From Corticibacter populi (GTDB taxonomy: Bacteria > Pseudomonadota > Gammaproteobacteria > Burkholderiales > Burkholderiaceae_C): a stretch of DNA of 64,000 bases. Both the position numbers and the translations under genes were made by a program. Each line of letters starts with the position of its first letter. Position 1 is the stretch's first letter. Below, piece by piece: positions 34,608-42,432 of this stretch. The stretch spans positions 186,001 to 250,000 of the forward strand of contig NZ_SGWR01000003.1 in the NCBI RefSeq assembly GCF_004217315.1, written 5' to 3'. The notes below the pieces were generated by a model, which made no database searches, was not told where the DNA came from, and saw only the letters and a program-made list of their open reading frames with translations.

Positions 34608-35027
34608 GTGAATTTTTTTCTGGATAACTGGTATTTGTTCCTCATCGCCATCGGCTCGGGAGCCATGCTGTTCGTGCCGGCCCTCAACAAAGGTGGTTTT
34701 GCCGGCGTGACGCCGGCCCAGGCCGTGCAGAAGATCAACCGTGACAAGGCCGTGGTCGTCGATGTGCGTGGGACCGATGAGTTTGCCGCCGGCCATATCA
34801 AAGGGGCCAAGAGCGTGCCGGTCGATCAGGTCGAGCAGCAACTGCCCAGTGCGGTCAAGAACAAGGCCACCGCGTTGCTGCTGGTCTGCGCCAGCGGCAC
34901 CCGTGCCAAACGGGCCGTGGCCGTGGCCAAGAAGCTCGGCTACGAGAATGCCCAGACCGTCGTCGGTGGCATGAAAGCCTGGAAGGAAGCCGGCCTGCCG
35001 GTGGTGGCCGGCAAGGGCGCTGCCTGA
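34608..35027 (+). CDS. Membrane-anchored rhodanese-like protein
   Basis: A 139-residue protein with one N-terminal membrane segment (LDNWYLFLIAIGSGAMLFVP) and a rhodanese domain: VVVDVRGTDEFAAGHIKGA, and the loop LLVCASGTRAKRA with the probable active-site Cys, then VVGGMKAWKEAGLPV. Such proteins carry sulfur or hold redox partners; the substrate is unknown. I chose GTG at 34,608 because AGAGAG lies 7 bases before it. It is followed after 48 bp by grxC and then secB, an arrangement common in Betaproteobacteria that suggests a link to thiol chemistry and export. Confidence 0.87.
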   Translation: MNFFLDNWYLFLIAIGSGAMLFVPALNKGGFAGVTPAQAVQKINRDKAVVVDVRGTDEFAAGHIKGAKSVPVDQVEQQLPSAVKNKATALLLVCASGTRAKRAVAVAKKLGYENAQTVVGGMKAWKEAGLPVVAGKGAA

Positions 35028-35075
35028 CGTGCCACTGACCGTCAGGACCCGCAGGACCGCCAACGAGGATCGAGT

Positions 35076-35348
35076 ATGCAAGCCGTGACCATGTACACCA
35101 CCGCCGTGTGCCCTTACTGCATCCGTGCCAAGCAATTGCTCAAGGCCAGGGGCGTCGAGCAGATCGAGGAAATCCGTATCGATGTCGATCCTGCGGCCCG
35201 CCAGCGCATGATGGCCGAGACGGGGCGCCGCACCGTGCCGCAGATCTACATCGGCACGACGCACGTGGGCGGGCACGACGACCTGGTGGCGCTGGATGTG
35301 CGCGGCGGCCTAGAGCCTTTGCTGCAGACGCCGGGCGCGCCGCAATGA
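35076..35348 (+). CDS. grxC: Glutaredoxin 3
   Basis: A 90-residue thiol-disulfide oxidoreductase using glutathione. The active-site motif is CPYC (Cys12, Cys15), followed by the glutathione-binding TVPQIYIG and GGHDDL motifs. Length and motif match GrxC. It lies between the rhodanese gene and secB. The ATG at 35,076 has a GAGGATCGAG upstream that can serve as ribosome binding site. Confidence 0.95.
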   Translation: MQAVTMYTTAVCPYCIRAKQLLKARGVEQIEEIRIDVDPAARQRMMAETGRRTVPQIYIGTTHVGGHDDLVALDVRGGLEPLLQTPGAPQ

Positions 35349-35482
35349 AAGCCGTTGCGCCCGCCTGACCCACCAGGAGAAGGACGGCGACCGAGTGCCT
35401 GCATGAATGCCTGCATAATAGGCCGCTGTGCGCTTGGAGAGGGCGCCGCCAATCAACCGTTTTGACCAGAAAGTAGTTCCGC

Positions 35483-35941
35483 ATGGCCGACCAAACCGCT
35501 CCGGTTTTCCAGATTCAACGTGTCTACCTCAAGGACCTGTCCCTTGAGCAGCCCAATTCCCCCGGCATCCTGCTGGAGCAGAAGCAACCCAACGTCGACA
35601 TCCAGCTCGCAGTGGCTGCGACCACGGTCGCCGAAGGCCTGTACGAAGTCACCATCACCGGCACCGTGCACACCAAGGTCGAGGACAAGACCCTGTTCCT
35701 GGTCGAGGCCAAGCAGGCCGGAATCTTCGAGGTGCGCAACATCCCGGAAGAGCAACTCGGTGCGGTCGTCGGCGTGGCCTGCCCCCAAATCGTCTACCCC
35801 TATCTGCGCGGCAACATCGCCGACGTGATCAACCGCGCAGGCTTCCCGCCCGTGCACATGGCCGAGATCAACTTCCAGGCCATGTATGACCAGCAACAGG
35901 CCCAGGCCAACGCGCAGCAGGCTCCGGCCACCACGCAGTAA
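35483..35941 (+). CDS. secB: Protein-export chaperone SecB
   Basis: A 152-residue chaperone that holds precursor proteins unfolded and hands them to SecA. The whole sequence follows the family: [55 protein letters not shown], and the C-terminal [18 protein letters not shown]. The C-terminal tail after this is rich in Gln and Ala, as in other members. It is followed by an intrinsic terminator, so the rhodanese-grxC-secB group ends here. Confidence 0.98.
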   Translation: MADQTAPVFQIQRVYLKDLSLEQPNSPGILLEQKQPNVDIQLAVAATTVAEGLYEVTITGTVHTKVEDKTLFLVEAKQAGIFEVRNIPEEQLGAVVGVACPQIVYPYLRGNIADVINRAGFPPVHMAEINFQAMYDQQQAQANAQQAPATTQ

Positions 35942-35997
35942 GCGCGCCGCAAGCCCGCCATGTGGGCCGCACGCACGCGTGCGTACCCCGACGCAGC

Positions 35998-36022
35998 AAG
36001 GACTCGCCAGCGAGTCCTTTTT
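35998..36022 (+). terminator. Intrinsic terminator after secB
   Basis: Nine-base-pair stem AAGGACTCG/CGAGTCCTT with CCAG loop and a T run of five. Confidence 0.78.
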
Positions 36023-36055
36023 CACACAGGCACATGCTCTGGGAGGCTTTGATCC

Positions 36056-37078
36056 ATGCGCACATTGAATGTCCTGATCCTGGGCGGCGGCGCCTGGGGA
36101 ACGGCCGTGGCCATGGCGGCGGCGGCACATCCTGCGGGCCATCGCGTGACGCTGTGGTTGCGCGATGCCGCTCAGGCTGCGGAGATGGCGGCGACACGCC
36201 GCAATGCCCGCTATCTGCCGCAAGTTGAGTTGCCGGCCGCGTTGGATGTGGTGGCAGGCGACTGGCATGCGCAGGCGGTGGCGGCCGATCTGGTCGTGCT
36301 GGGTACGCCAGTGGCAGCCTTGCGCGCCATGTTGGTGGAATTACAAGCGCTGGGGCCGCTGAGCGCGCCGGTGGTCTGGCTGTGCAAAGGGCTGGAGCCG
36401 CCGCAGGCGGATGCGTCGGTGGCCGGGCTGTTGCCGCATGAAGTGCAGGCTACCGTGGCGCCGGGCCTCCTGTGCGGTTTGCTGAGCGGCCCCAGTTTTG
36501 CGCTGGAGGTGGCGCGTGCGCAGCCGACGGCCCTGGTGGCAGCATCGTCGCATTCCCAGGTGCGGCAGTTGCTGGTCGCGGCCTTCCATGGCCATGCCAT
36601 GCGCATCTATTCGAATGACGATGTGACCGGGGTCGAGGTGGGCGGCGCCGTCAAGAATGTGCTGGCGATCGCCACTGGGGTATGTGACGGTCTCGAACTG
36701 GGCCTCAATGCCCGGGCCGCCCTTGTGACGCGCGGCCTGGCCGAGATGGCGCGGCTGGGCGTGGCGCTGGGCGGGCGCCACGAGACCTTCATGGGGCTCG
36801 CCGGCGTGGGCGATCTGGTGCTGACGGCCACTGGCGGGCTCTCGCGCAACCGCAAGGTTGGCCTGCTGCTGGCGCAACGGCAGTCGCTGGCGCAGATCCT
36901 TGCCCAGCTCGGCCATGTTGCCGAGGGGGTTTATTGTGCGCGTGCGGTGGTGCAGCGCGCCCGCCAGGCGGGCGTGGAAATGCCCATCAGCCAGGCGGTG
37001 GTGCAGATGCTCGATGGCCAGGCCGATGCACAGGCGCTGGTGCATGGTCTGCTCGCGCGTGACCCGGCCATCGAGTGA
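36056..37078 (+). CDS. gpsA: NAD(P)-dependent glycerol-3-phosphate dehydrogenase
   Basis: A 340-residue enzyme that makes sn-glycerol 3-phosphate for phospholipids. The nucleotide-binding motif [20 protein letters not shown] is at the N-terminus. Other family parts are [28 protein letters not shown], the catalytic lysine in [14 protein letters not shown] and [13 protein letters not shown]. Length is normal. It follows the secB terminator and so has its own promoter. Two stretches repeat the letters MA and AA because of the alanine-rich N-terminus; no frameshift is seen. Confidence 0.96.
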   Translation: MRTLNVLILGGGAWGTAVAMAAAAHPAGHRVTLWLRDAAQAAEMAATRRNARYLPQVELPAALDVVAGDWHAQAVAADLVVLGTPVAALRAMLVELQALGPLSAPVVWLCKGLEPPQADASVAGLLPHEVQATVAPGLLCGLLSGPSFALEVARAQPTALVAASSHSQVRQLLVAAFHGHAMRIYSNDDVTGVEVGGAVKNVLAIATGVCDGLELGLNARAALVTRGLAEMARLGVALGGRHETFMGLAGVGDLVLTATGGLSRNRKVGLLLAQRQSLAQILAQLGHVAEGVYCARAVVQRARQAGVEMPISQAVVQMLDGQADAQALVHGLLARDPAIE

Positions 37079-37140
37079 GGCGGTGGCGGCAATGACGGCA
37101 ATGGTGGCGATCATCGCGACCGACGATCCAGGGAGCGGGC

Positions 37141-37779
37141 ATGCCGACGTTCGATAGTGTGCTGGCTTTTTTCGGCGTGGCCGTGCTGCTGGCGCTGAGT
37201 CCGGGGCCGGACAACATCTTTGTGCTCATGCAGTCGGCCCAGCATGGTTGGCGTGCCGGCATGGCGGTCGTGCTGGGGCTGTGTCTCGGGCTGGTCGTGC
37301 ACACCGGAGCGGTGGCGCTCGGGCTGGCCGCCGTGGTGGCCGCTTCCGCACTGGCATTCACGCTGATCAAGCTGTGTGGTGCGGCCTATCTGCTCTGGCT
37401 GGCCTGGGGCGCATGGCATGCGCCCGCGCTGCAGCAGAACCCGGCGGCAGGCGCCGTCGCGCAGCCGGATACGGGCGCTCTGGCCATGGTAGGCCGTGGC
37501 GTGGTGATGAACCTGAGCAATCCCAAGGTGCTGTTGTTCTTCATGGCATTTCTGCCGCAGTTCGCCAATCCGGCGCGCGGGCCGGTGTCACTGCAGATCA
37601 TGGTGTTCGGCGCCGTCTTCATGCTGGCGGCCTTACTGGTCTTTGGCAGCATCGCTTGCTGCTCGGGCTGGTTCGGCCGGGTTCTTCAGACATCTGCGGG
37701 CGCGCAACGCGTCCTCAACCGGCTTGCCAGCGCCGTCTTCGTGGCGTTGGCGGCGCGCCTGGCCAGCCTCTCGCGCTGA
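37141..37779 (+). CDS. LysE/RhtB family amino-acid exporter
   Basis: A 212-residue membrane protein with about six hydrophobic segments. The family signature is near the N-terminus: LLALSPGPDNIFVLMQSAQH, followed by AGMAVVLGLCLGLVVH, and later MNLSNPKVLLFFMAFLPQF. Members export amino acids or homoserine-like compounds; the substrate cannot be told from sequence. The gene stands 62 bp after gpsA on the same strand. Confidence 0.9.
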   Translation: MPTFDSVLAFFGVAVLLALSPGPDNIFVLMQSAQHGWRAGMAVVLGLCLGLVVHTGAVALGLAAVVAASALAFTLIKLCGAAYLLWLAWGAWHAPALQQNPAAGAVAQPDTGALAMVGRGVVMNLSNPKVLLFFMAFLPQFANPARGPVSLQIMVFGAVFMLAALLVFGSIACCSGWFGRVLQTSAGAQRVLNRLASAVFVALAARLASLSR

Positions 37780-37947
37780 GTGCCTCGCCGCCCGGGCGGG
37801 CGTTGAGGCCCCGATGGCAATGCGCGCGGCCGGGGGATTCGCTGACGCGATGGGGCAGGGAGGGCTAAAATCGGCGCTTCGCTTTTCACTCCCGTGAGCA
37901 GAAGTTGCCCGCACCTCCCCACTGCAGGCTGCCGCGGACGCACCTCA

Positions 37948-38283
37948 ATGGCCACCTCCCCGTCGCACCAAGAAGTATTCATTCTGGGCAAAACCCATCA
38001 AGGCAAGACTTTTCGGCCCAGCGACTGGTCGGAACGGTTGGCCGGCGTCATGAGCAGCTTCCGGCCGGCGGGCAGCCGGCCCAGCAGCCATCTGGTGTAT
38101 TCCCCCTGGTGCGTGCCAACGGTCATTGATGGCGTCAAGTGCGTGGTCGTCAATACCGCCCTGCGCGAGCAGGAACCGATGGCCTGGAGTTTCGTGATGA
38201 ACTTCGCCAGGGACAATGACTTGCAAACCCTCGAGGCCTGTCTGTTGCCGGACGGCGAGGGCAAGGACACCCCCCAGCCATGA
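37948..38283 (+). CDS. DUF3579 family protein
   Basis: A 111-residue protein with the DUF3579 pattern: EVFILGKTHQGKTFRPSDWS, ERLAGVMSSF, VYSPWCVPTVIDGVKCVVVN and DNDLQTLEACLLPD. The family is largely restricted to Betaproteobacteria, which supports the taxonomic call. Function unknown. The open frame begins 54 bp earlier, but the ATG at 37,948 gives the conserved start. It lies before proC, separated by a small basic protein gene. Confidence 0.87.
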   Translation: MATSPSHQEVFILGKTHQGKTFRPSDWSERLAGVMSSFRPAGSRPSSHLVYSPWCVPTVIDGVKCVVVNTALREQEPMAWSFVMNFARDNDLQTLEACLLPDGEGKDTPQP

Positions 38284-38415
38284 GAGTGCGTGACATGCGC
38301 CGATGCTCCTGCATGCACCAATGATGCTGCCGGGTCGCCGCAGGTTTCACGGTCTGGCGCTGCGTGGGGGCTATGCAATAGAATACGCAGTTTCATCTCC
38401 AAAGCAGGAATTGTC

Positions 38416-38586
38416 ATGGGCAACAAAATCGTTACCGAAGCTGATCGCAAGTTCACCCCGCCGCTGTCGGCTCCCAAGGGCTATGTGCTCCCCAAGCAAG
38501 GTGCCGGTCAGCGCGTCAGCAAGGAACGTGGCGTAGCCACGCGCAGCAAGAAGAACCCTGGCAAGCGCGCCCACCAGGGCGGTTGA
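38416..38586 (+). CDS. Small basic protein of unknown function
   Basis: A 56-residue protein with 14 or so Lys and Arg residues, starting GNKIVTEADRKFTPPLSAPK and ending in a basic tail (SKKNPGKRAHQGG). No membrane segment and no known fold. A clear AGCAGGAA lies before the ATG, and proC starts 18 bp after its stop, so the two are probably cotranscribed. Composition recalls small nucleic-acid or ribosome-binding proteins, but this is only a guess. Confidence 0.68.
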   Translation: MGNKIVTEADRKFTPPLSAPKGYVLPKQGAGQRVSKERGVATRSKKNPGKRAHQGG

Positions 38587-38604
38587 TTGATTGGCGGCGC
38601 GGCC

Positions 38605-39411
38605 ATGAGCATCACGGTCTTCGTCGGCGGCGGCAATATGGCGCGCGCCATCATTGGCGGGCTGCTGCGCCATGGGCGTCCTGCGTCATCCATTCATGTG
38701 GTCGAGCCGCATGAGGCGACCCGCGTGGCCTTGCAGCATGATTTCGGCATTGCCGCACATGCACAGGCCGATGCGGTGGTTGAGCAGGCGAGTCTGCTGG
38801 TATGGGCCGTCAAGCCACAGATGCTGCACGGTGCCATCGAGTCGTTGCGGCATCGGCTGGCGCCCTGCCTGCACCTGAGCATCGCCGCCGGCATCACCAC
38901 CGACACGCTGGCGGTTTGGCTGGGTAGCGAGCGCATTGTGCGGGCCATGCCCAATACCCCGGCTCTGGTCGGCAAGGGCATGACCGGGCTGTTTGCCCGT
39001 GCCGGGGCAAGCGCGGCCGATCGCGACGAAGCACAGGCGGTGGCCCAGGCGATGGGGCAAAGCCTGTGGGTCGAGCAGGAAGCACAGCTCGATGCGGTCA
39101 CGGCCATTTCGGGCTCCGGTCCGGCCTATGTGTTCTATTTCCTCGAAGCCATGCGCGAGGCCGGCCAGCAGATGGGCTTGAGTGCCGACCAGGCCTATCA
39201 ACTGGCCGTGGCAACGTTCGAGGGTGCGGCAGCGCTGGCGGCCGACTCCACGGAGCCTCCCGAGGTGCTGCGGCAACGCGTCACTTCCAAGGGCGGCACC
39301 ACCTACGCTGCAACGACGCGGCTGGATGAGCTCGACGTCAAGGCCCGCTTCATCGAGGCGATGCAGGCCTGCCGCGACCGTGCCGCGGAGATGGCTCGTC
39401 AGTTCTCCTGA
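38605..39411 (+). CDS. proC: Pyrroline-5-carboxylate reductase
   Basis: A 268-residue enzyme for the last step of proline synthesis, with NAD(P)H as donor. The Rossmann motif ITVFVGGGNMARAIIGGLL is at the N-terminus. Other signatures are VRAMPNTPALVGKGMTGL, AISGSGPAYVFYFLEAM and VTSKGGTTYAATTRLDE. Length fits the family. I chose ATG at 38,605 over 38,587 because it gives the regular MSITVFVGGGNMA start. Confidence 0.96.
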   Translation: MSITVFVGGGNMARAIIGGLLRHGRPASSIHVVEPHEATRVALQHDFGIAAHAQADAVVEQASLLVWAVKPQMLHGAIESLRHRLAPCLHLSIAAGITTDTLAVWLGSERIVRAMPNTPALVGKGMTGLFARAGASAADRDEAQAVAQAMGQSLWVEQEAQLDAVTAISGSGPAYVFYFLEAMREAGQQMGLSADQAYQLAVATFEGAAALAADSTEPPEVLRQRVTSKGGTTYAATTRLDELDVKARFIEAMQACRDRAAEMARQFS

Positions 39412-39534
39412 GAGTCTTTTAGAACCTGTTCACGACTACGGGTCAGCGGGGGCCATCCCCATTGCCTTGCCCTCGCTTCATCCCGAGGCATTCCATGGCC
39501 GTCTGGCCTGCTTGTGCCATGGGGCCGTGGCCTG

Positions 39535-40068
39535 TTATGCAGGCTTCCTGCGCCTTTCCATCAATTGGGCATCGTCGCCATAACTGCGGATTTTCTCGCG
39601 CAGCGCTCCGGTCGGTTCGACCGGGCGGAAGGCATGGCGCTGCCAGAACGGCGCAGACTGCTGGATGGCGATCAGGCGCGCGACCGGGAGGGTGCTTTCG
39701 GCCAGGCTCTGGAGGAAGTGGCGGATCAGCAGGCTGGCCGTGCCGCTGCCTCGAGCCCGTGGCGCGATGGCCAGGTCATGCAGGTAAAGGCAATCGGGGG
39801 TCTCCGGCAGGTGGCAATGCGAGGCGTCGAGTTCGGGGAGCTGATTGGCCATCCATGGCAGGGCCAGCAGATAGCCCAGCGCCTCGCCGGATGGCCCGCG
39901 CGCCATGAAGCAGGTGCGTGGCGATGCCTTCAGCTTGGCTTCCATCGAGGCGGATGACTCAGGCTGGATGCTGTGGTAGCACTGGGCCTGGATGCCCAGG
40001 ATGTCGGGCAAGTCTGCTGTCGATGGGTGGAAAAGATGCTGAAGTTCGGTCGAAGTACGAGACGGCAT
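39535..40068 (-). CDS. GNAT family N-acetyltransferase
   Basis: A 177-residue GNAT protein. The acetyl-CoA binding signature is in LHDLAIAPRARGSGTASLLI (motif A), followed by RLIAIQQSAPFWQRHAFRPV (motif B). The substrate is unknown. The frame stays open upstream to 40,152, but MPSRTSTELQHLF at 40,068 is the more likely beginning. It converges with proC; the 123 bp between hold a 14-bp copy of the end sequence of the element at 54,832. Confidence 0.78.
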   Translation of the reverse strand: MPSRTSTELQHLFHPSTADLPDILGIQAQCYHSIQPESSASMEAKLKASPRTCFMARGPSGEALGYLLALPWMANQLPELDASHCHLPETPDCLYLHDLAIAPRARGSGTASLLIRHFLQSLAESTLPVARLIAIQQSAPFWQRHAFRPVEPTGALREKIRSYGDDAQLMERRRKPA

Positions 40069-40235
40069 GGATGGCGTTGAAGGCAATGGGTGGTTCGAAA
40101 TGCGATTCTGCTGAAAAAATCTGGCGGAACCGGCCCGGTAGGGACGAAACAATGGTATATTTCAGCCCTCTCGCAAACGAGCCGGATGCCTTGGCAGATG
40201 GAAAAGCAGAAGTTGGCGAGAGATGACAGGACTTT

Positions 40236-40310
40236 GGGCGGTTAGCTCAGTGGTAGAGCACTGCCTTCACACGGCAGGGGTCACTGGTTCGAAACCAGTA
40301 TCGCCCACCA
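40236..40310 (+). tRNA. tRNA-Val (anticodon CAC)
   Basis: A full cloverleaf: acceptor GGGCGGT pairs with ATCGCCC (one G-T), D-arm GCTC/GAGC, anticodon stem CTGCC/GGCAG with loop TTCACAC (anticodon CAC at 40,268 to 40,270, reading GUG), T-arm ACTGG/CCAGT with TTCGAAA. The CCA is encoded. A terminator hairpin follows at 40,321. Confidence 0.97.
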
Positions 40311-40320
40311 AAGATCTTCG

Positions 40321-40349
40321 AAAAAGCAGCACCTTGGTGCTGCTTTTTT
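40321..40349 (+). terminator. Terminator after tRNA-Val
   Basis: AAAAAGCAGCACC and GGTGCTGCTTTTTT form a 13-bp stem with a TT centre and a T run. It can also stop metC transcription from the other strand. Confidence 0.82.
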
Positions 40350-40383
40350 CGTTGGTGCGGCGGTGTTCTCTTGGTCGGGTCGT

Positions 40384-41646
40384 TCAGGCCCCTACTGTCT
40401 GGAAGGCCTGGGCCAGATCGGCCTGCAGGTCGTCCGGATGTTCAAGTCCGATGCACAGGCGCACAAGCCGCGTCCCCTGCAGGCGAGCGAGGCTGGCGGG
40501 CACCTGGCGTTCGGTTTGCAGGTCATAGGCCATCACCAGGCTGGTCGGGCCACCCCAGCTGTAGCCGATGCGAAAGAGCTGCAACGCCTCGCAGAAGGCG
40601 TCGATGCGATCCTGGCTCCAACTTGCGTCGGGCACGAACGAGAAGATGCCGGCGCAGGCGCCCTGGTCTTCAGGTCCTTTGGGGGCGCACAGGCGTTGCC
40701 AGTGCGCATGGCCAGGGCTGCCGGGCAGGGCAGGGTGCAACACTTGCGCGACGGCCCGGTGCTGCTGCAGGAAGCCGGCCAACTGGCGGGCGGCGCGATC
40801 CTGGGCGTGGTAGCGCAGGGCCAGGCTCGGGAGATTGCGCAGAATGGCCTCGACATCATTCATACCCACCCCCAGGCCGAGGCGCATATGGCAGAGCTTG
40901 ATGGCCTTGTGGAGGCGCTCGTCGCATGTGGCGATGCTGCCCATCAGCACGTCGCCGCCGCCACTGGGATATTTGGTGAGCGCGTGGATGGAGATGTCCA
41001 CCCCCAGCGGCTGGCCATCCGCCTGCCGTCCGAGCGCGAAGGGCTGGAAGGCCAAGCCGGCACCCCAGGTGTTGTCCAGCGCAGCGGCGATGCCGTGTTC
41101 GCGGCAGACGGCGGCCAGCGCCGGCAGATCCGGAAACTCCATGCTGACGGAGCCCGCCGCCTCCAGCCAGACGAGCCGGGTGCGGGGGCCTATCTTGCGA
41201 CGCAGATCCTCCACGTCGAGCGGGTCGTAGCAGGCATGCGTGATGCCATAGTGGCGCAGTCCTTGCTCGACCAGCGACTTGTTCGGGCCGTAAACGTTGT
41301 CGGGCAGCAGCACCTCGTCGCCTTGTCGGAGCAGGGCCAGGTTGACGGTGCTGATGGCGGCCAGGCCGCTGGGCACCAGCAGGCAGTGCTGCGCACCTTC
41401 GAGGCTGGCCAGGCGCTCTTCCAGGATGAAGCTGGTGGGCGTGCCGTGCAGGCCGTAGGTGTAGGTGGTCTTGAAGGCCCAGTCTCGGTTGCGCACGGCG
41501 GCCATGCTGGGAAAGAAGATGGTGGAGCCTTTGTGGACCGCGGTGGCCGGGGATTCGAAACCCTCGGGAGGTTGGTAGGGATGGTGGATCAGGCGGGTGG
41601 CGGTATTCCATGCCACAGGCATGTTGATCGGGGTCGAGTCTGTCAT
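40384..41646 (-). CDS. metC: Cystathionine beta-lyase
   Basis: A 420-residue PLP enzyme of the Cys/Met metabolism family that splits cystathionine to homocysteine, ammonia and pyruvate. The PLP lysine is Lys225 in SIHALTKYPSGGGD. Other family parts are FKTTYTYGLHGTPTSFILEE, LVPSGLAAIST and FRIGYSWGGPTSLVMAYDL; the last one is typical of MetC rather than MetB. The frame extends upstream to 42,132, across the divergent gene, so the start is at or near 41,646. It shares a 114-bp upstream region, with a strong palindrome, with the FMN reductase gene. Confidence 0.9.
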   Translation of the reverse strand: MTDSTPINMPVAWNTATRLIHHPYQPPEGFESPATAVHKGSTIFFPSMAAVRNRDWAFKTTYTYGLHGTPTSFILEERLASLEGAQHCLLVPSGLAAISTVNLALLRQGDEVLLPDNVYGPNKSLVEQGLRHYGITHACYDPLDVEDLRRKIGPRTRLVWLEAAGSVSMEFPDLPALAAVCREHGIAAALDNTWGAGLAFQPFALGRQADGQPLGVDISIHALTKYPSGGGDVLMGSIATCDERLHKAIKLCHMRLGLGVGMNDVEAILRNLPSLALRYHAQDRAARQLAGFLQQHRAVAQVLHPALPGSPGHAHWQRLCAPKGPEDQGACAGIFSFVPDASWSQDRIDAFCEALQLFRIGYSWGGPTSLVMAYDLQTERQVPASLARLQGTRLVRLCIGLEHPDDLQADLAQAFQTVGA

Positions 41647-41676
41647 GTGCGTTGTTTCGGGAGAGAATCGCATGGA

Positions 41677-41698
41677 TTGTGCTGTCATTACAGCACAA
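41677..41698. promoter_or_regulatory. Palindromic candidate operator between metC and FMN reductase genes
   Basis: A perfect inverted repeat, TTGTGCTGT-CATT-ACAGCACAA, with nine-base arms. It lies 31 bases upstream of metC and 63 bases upstream of the FMN reductase start, where a dimeric regulator could affect both. Confidence 0.65.
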
Positions 41699-41760
41699 GC
41701 GCCGCTCCGCAGGCCGTGCCTTGGGGCGTTCGATGGTTCCAGAATTGGAGGATGGTTTCG

Positions 41761-42303
41761 ATGACGACAATTGCGGTAATCGTGGGGAGCCTGAGGAAGG
41801 CTTCGATCAACCGGAAGCTGGCCAAGGCGCTGGTGCGGCTGGCGCCCGCCGATGTGGTGTTCGACTGGGTGGAAATTGGCGACCTGCCACTCTACAACCA
41901 GGATGATGACGAAGCGCAGGCGGCATCCGTGCAGCGTGTCAAGGCACAGATCGCCCATGCCGATGGGCTGCTGATCGTCACGCCCGAGCACAATCGGACG
42001 ATTCCGGCTGCGCTCAAGAATGTGCTCGACCATGGCTCGCGGCCGTATGGCAAGAATGTCTGGGCCGGCAAGGCCGCTGGCGTGCTGGGTACCTCGCCTG
42101 GCGGTATCGGCACGGCGCTGGCGCAGCAGCATCTGCGCGGTGTGCTCGCGGCGCTGGGTGTGCGGGTATTGCCGCAGCCCGATGCCTATCTACAGTACCG
42201 CGAAGGCATGGTGACCGAGGATGGCGAGATTGGCGAGGCCAGCCGCGAATTCCTGCAGAAGTGGCTCAATGGCGCCTTGGCTTGGGTGACCAAGGGCCTT
42301 TGA
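41761..42303 (+). CDS. NADPH-dependent FMN reductase family protein
   Basis: A 180-residue flavodoxin-like reductase. Signatures are the N-terminal VIVGSLRKASINRKLAKAL phosphate loop, LLIVTPEHNRTIPAALKNVL and LGTSPGGIGTALAQQHLR. Members reduce FMN, quinones, azo dyes or chromate; the natural substrate here is unknown. It is divergent from metC and ends at a strong terminator shared with lysA. Confidence 0.88.
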   Translation: MTTIAVIVGSLRKASINRKLAKALVRLAPADVVFDWVEIGDLPLYNQDDDEAQAASVQRVKAQIAHADGLLIVTPEHNRTIPAALKNVLDHGSRPYGKNVWAGKAAGVLGTSPGGIGTALAQQHLRGVLAALGVRVLPQPDAYLQYREGMVTEDGEIGEASREFLQKWLNGALAWVTKGL

Positions 42304-42372
42304 GCAGGTTCTCAGCCGCGGGCAGACTGGAAATGGGCGACAAGAGCAAGAGGGATCTTCAAAGCCCAAGAA

Positions 42373-42408
42373 AAACCGCAGGTAGCGTGACAGCGCTACC
42401 TGCGGTTT
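42373..42408. terminator. Bidirectional terminator between FMN reductase gene and lysA
   Basis: A 15-bp perfect stem, AAACCGCAGGTAGCG and its complement, with a 6-base loop and A/T runs on both sides. It fits two convergent genes. Confidence 0.85.
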
Positions 42409-42432
42409 CTGTCCCTGGTCGTCTGCGGATTT

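Noticed and set aside
42303-42312. GAGCAGGTTC as a further inverted copy of the 54,832 element end
   Set aside because: It matches only 9 of 10 bases and has no hairpin near it, so chance is more likely.
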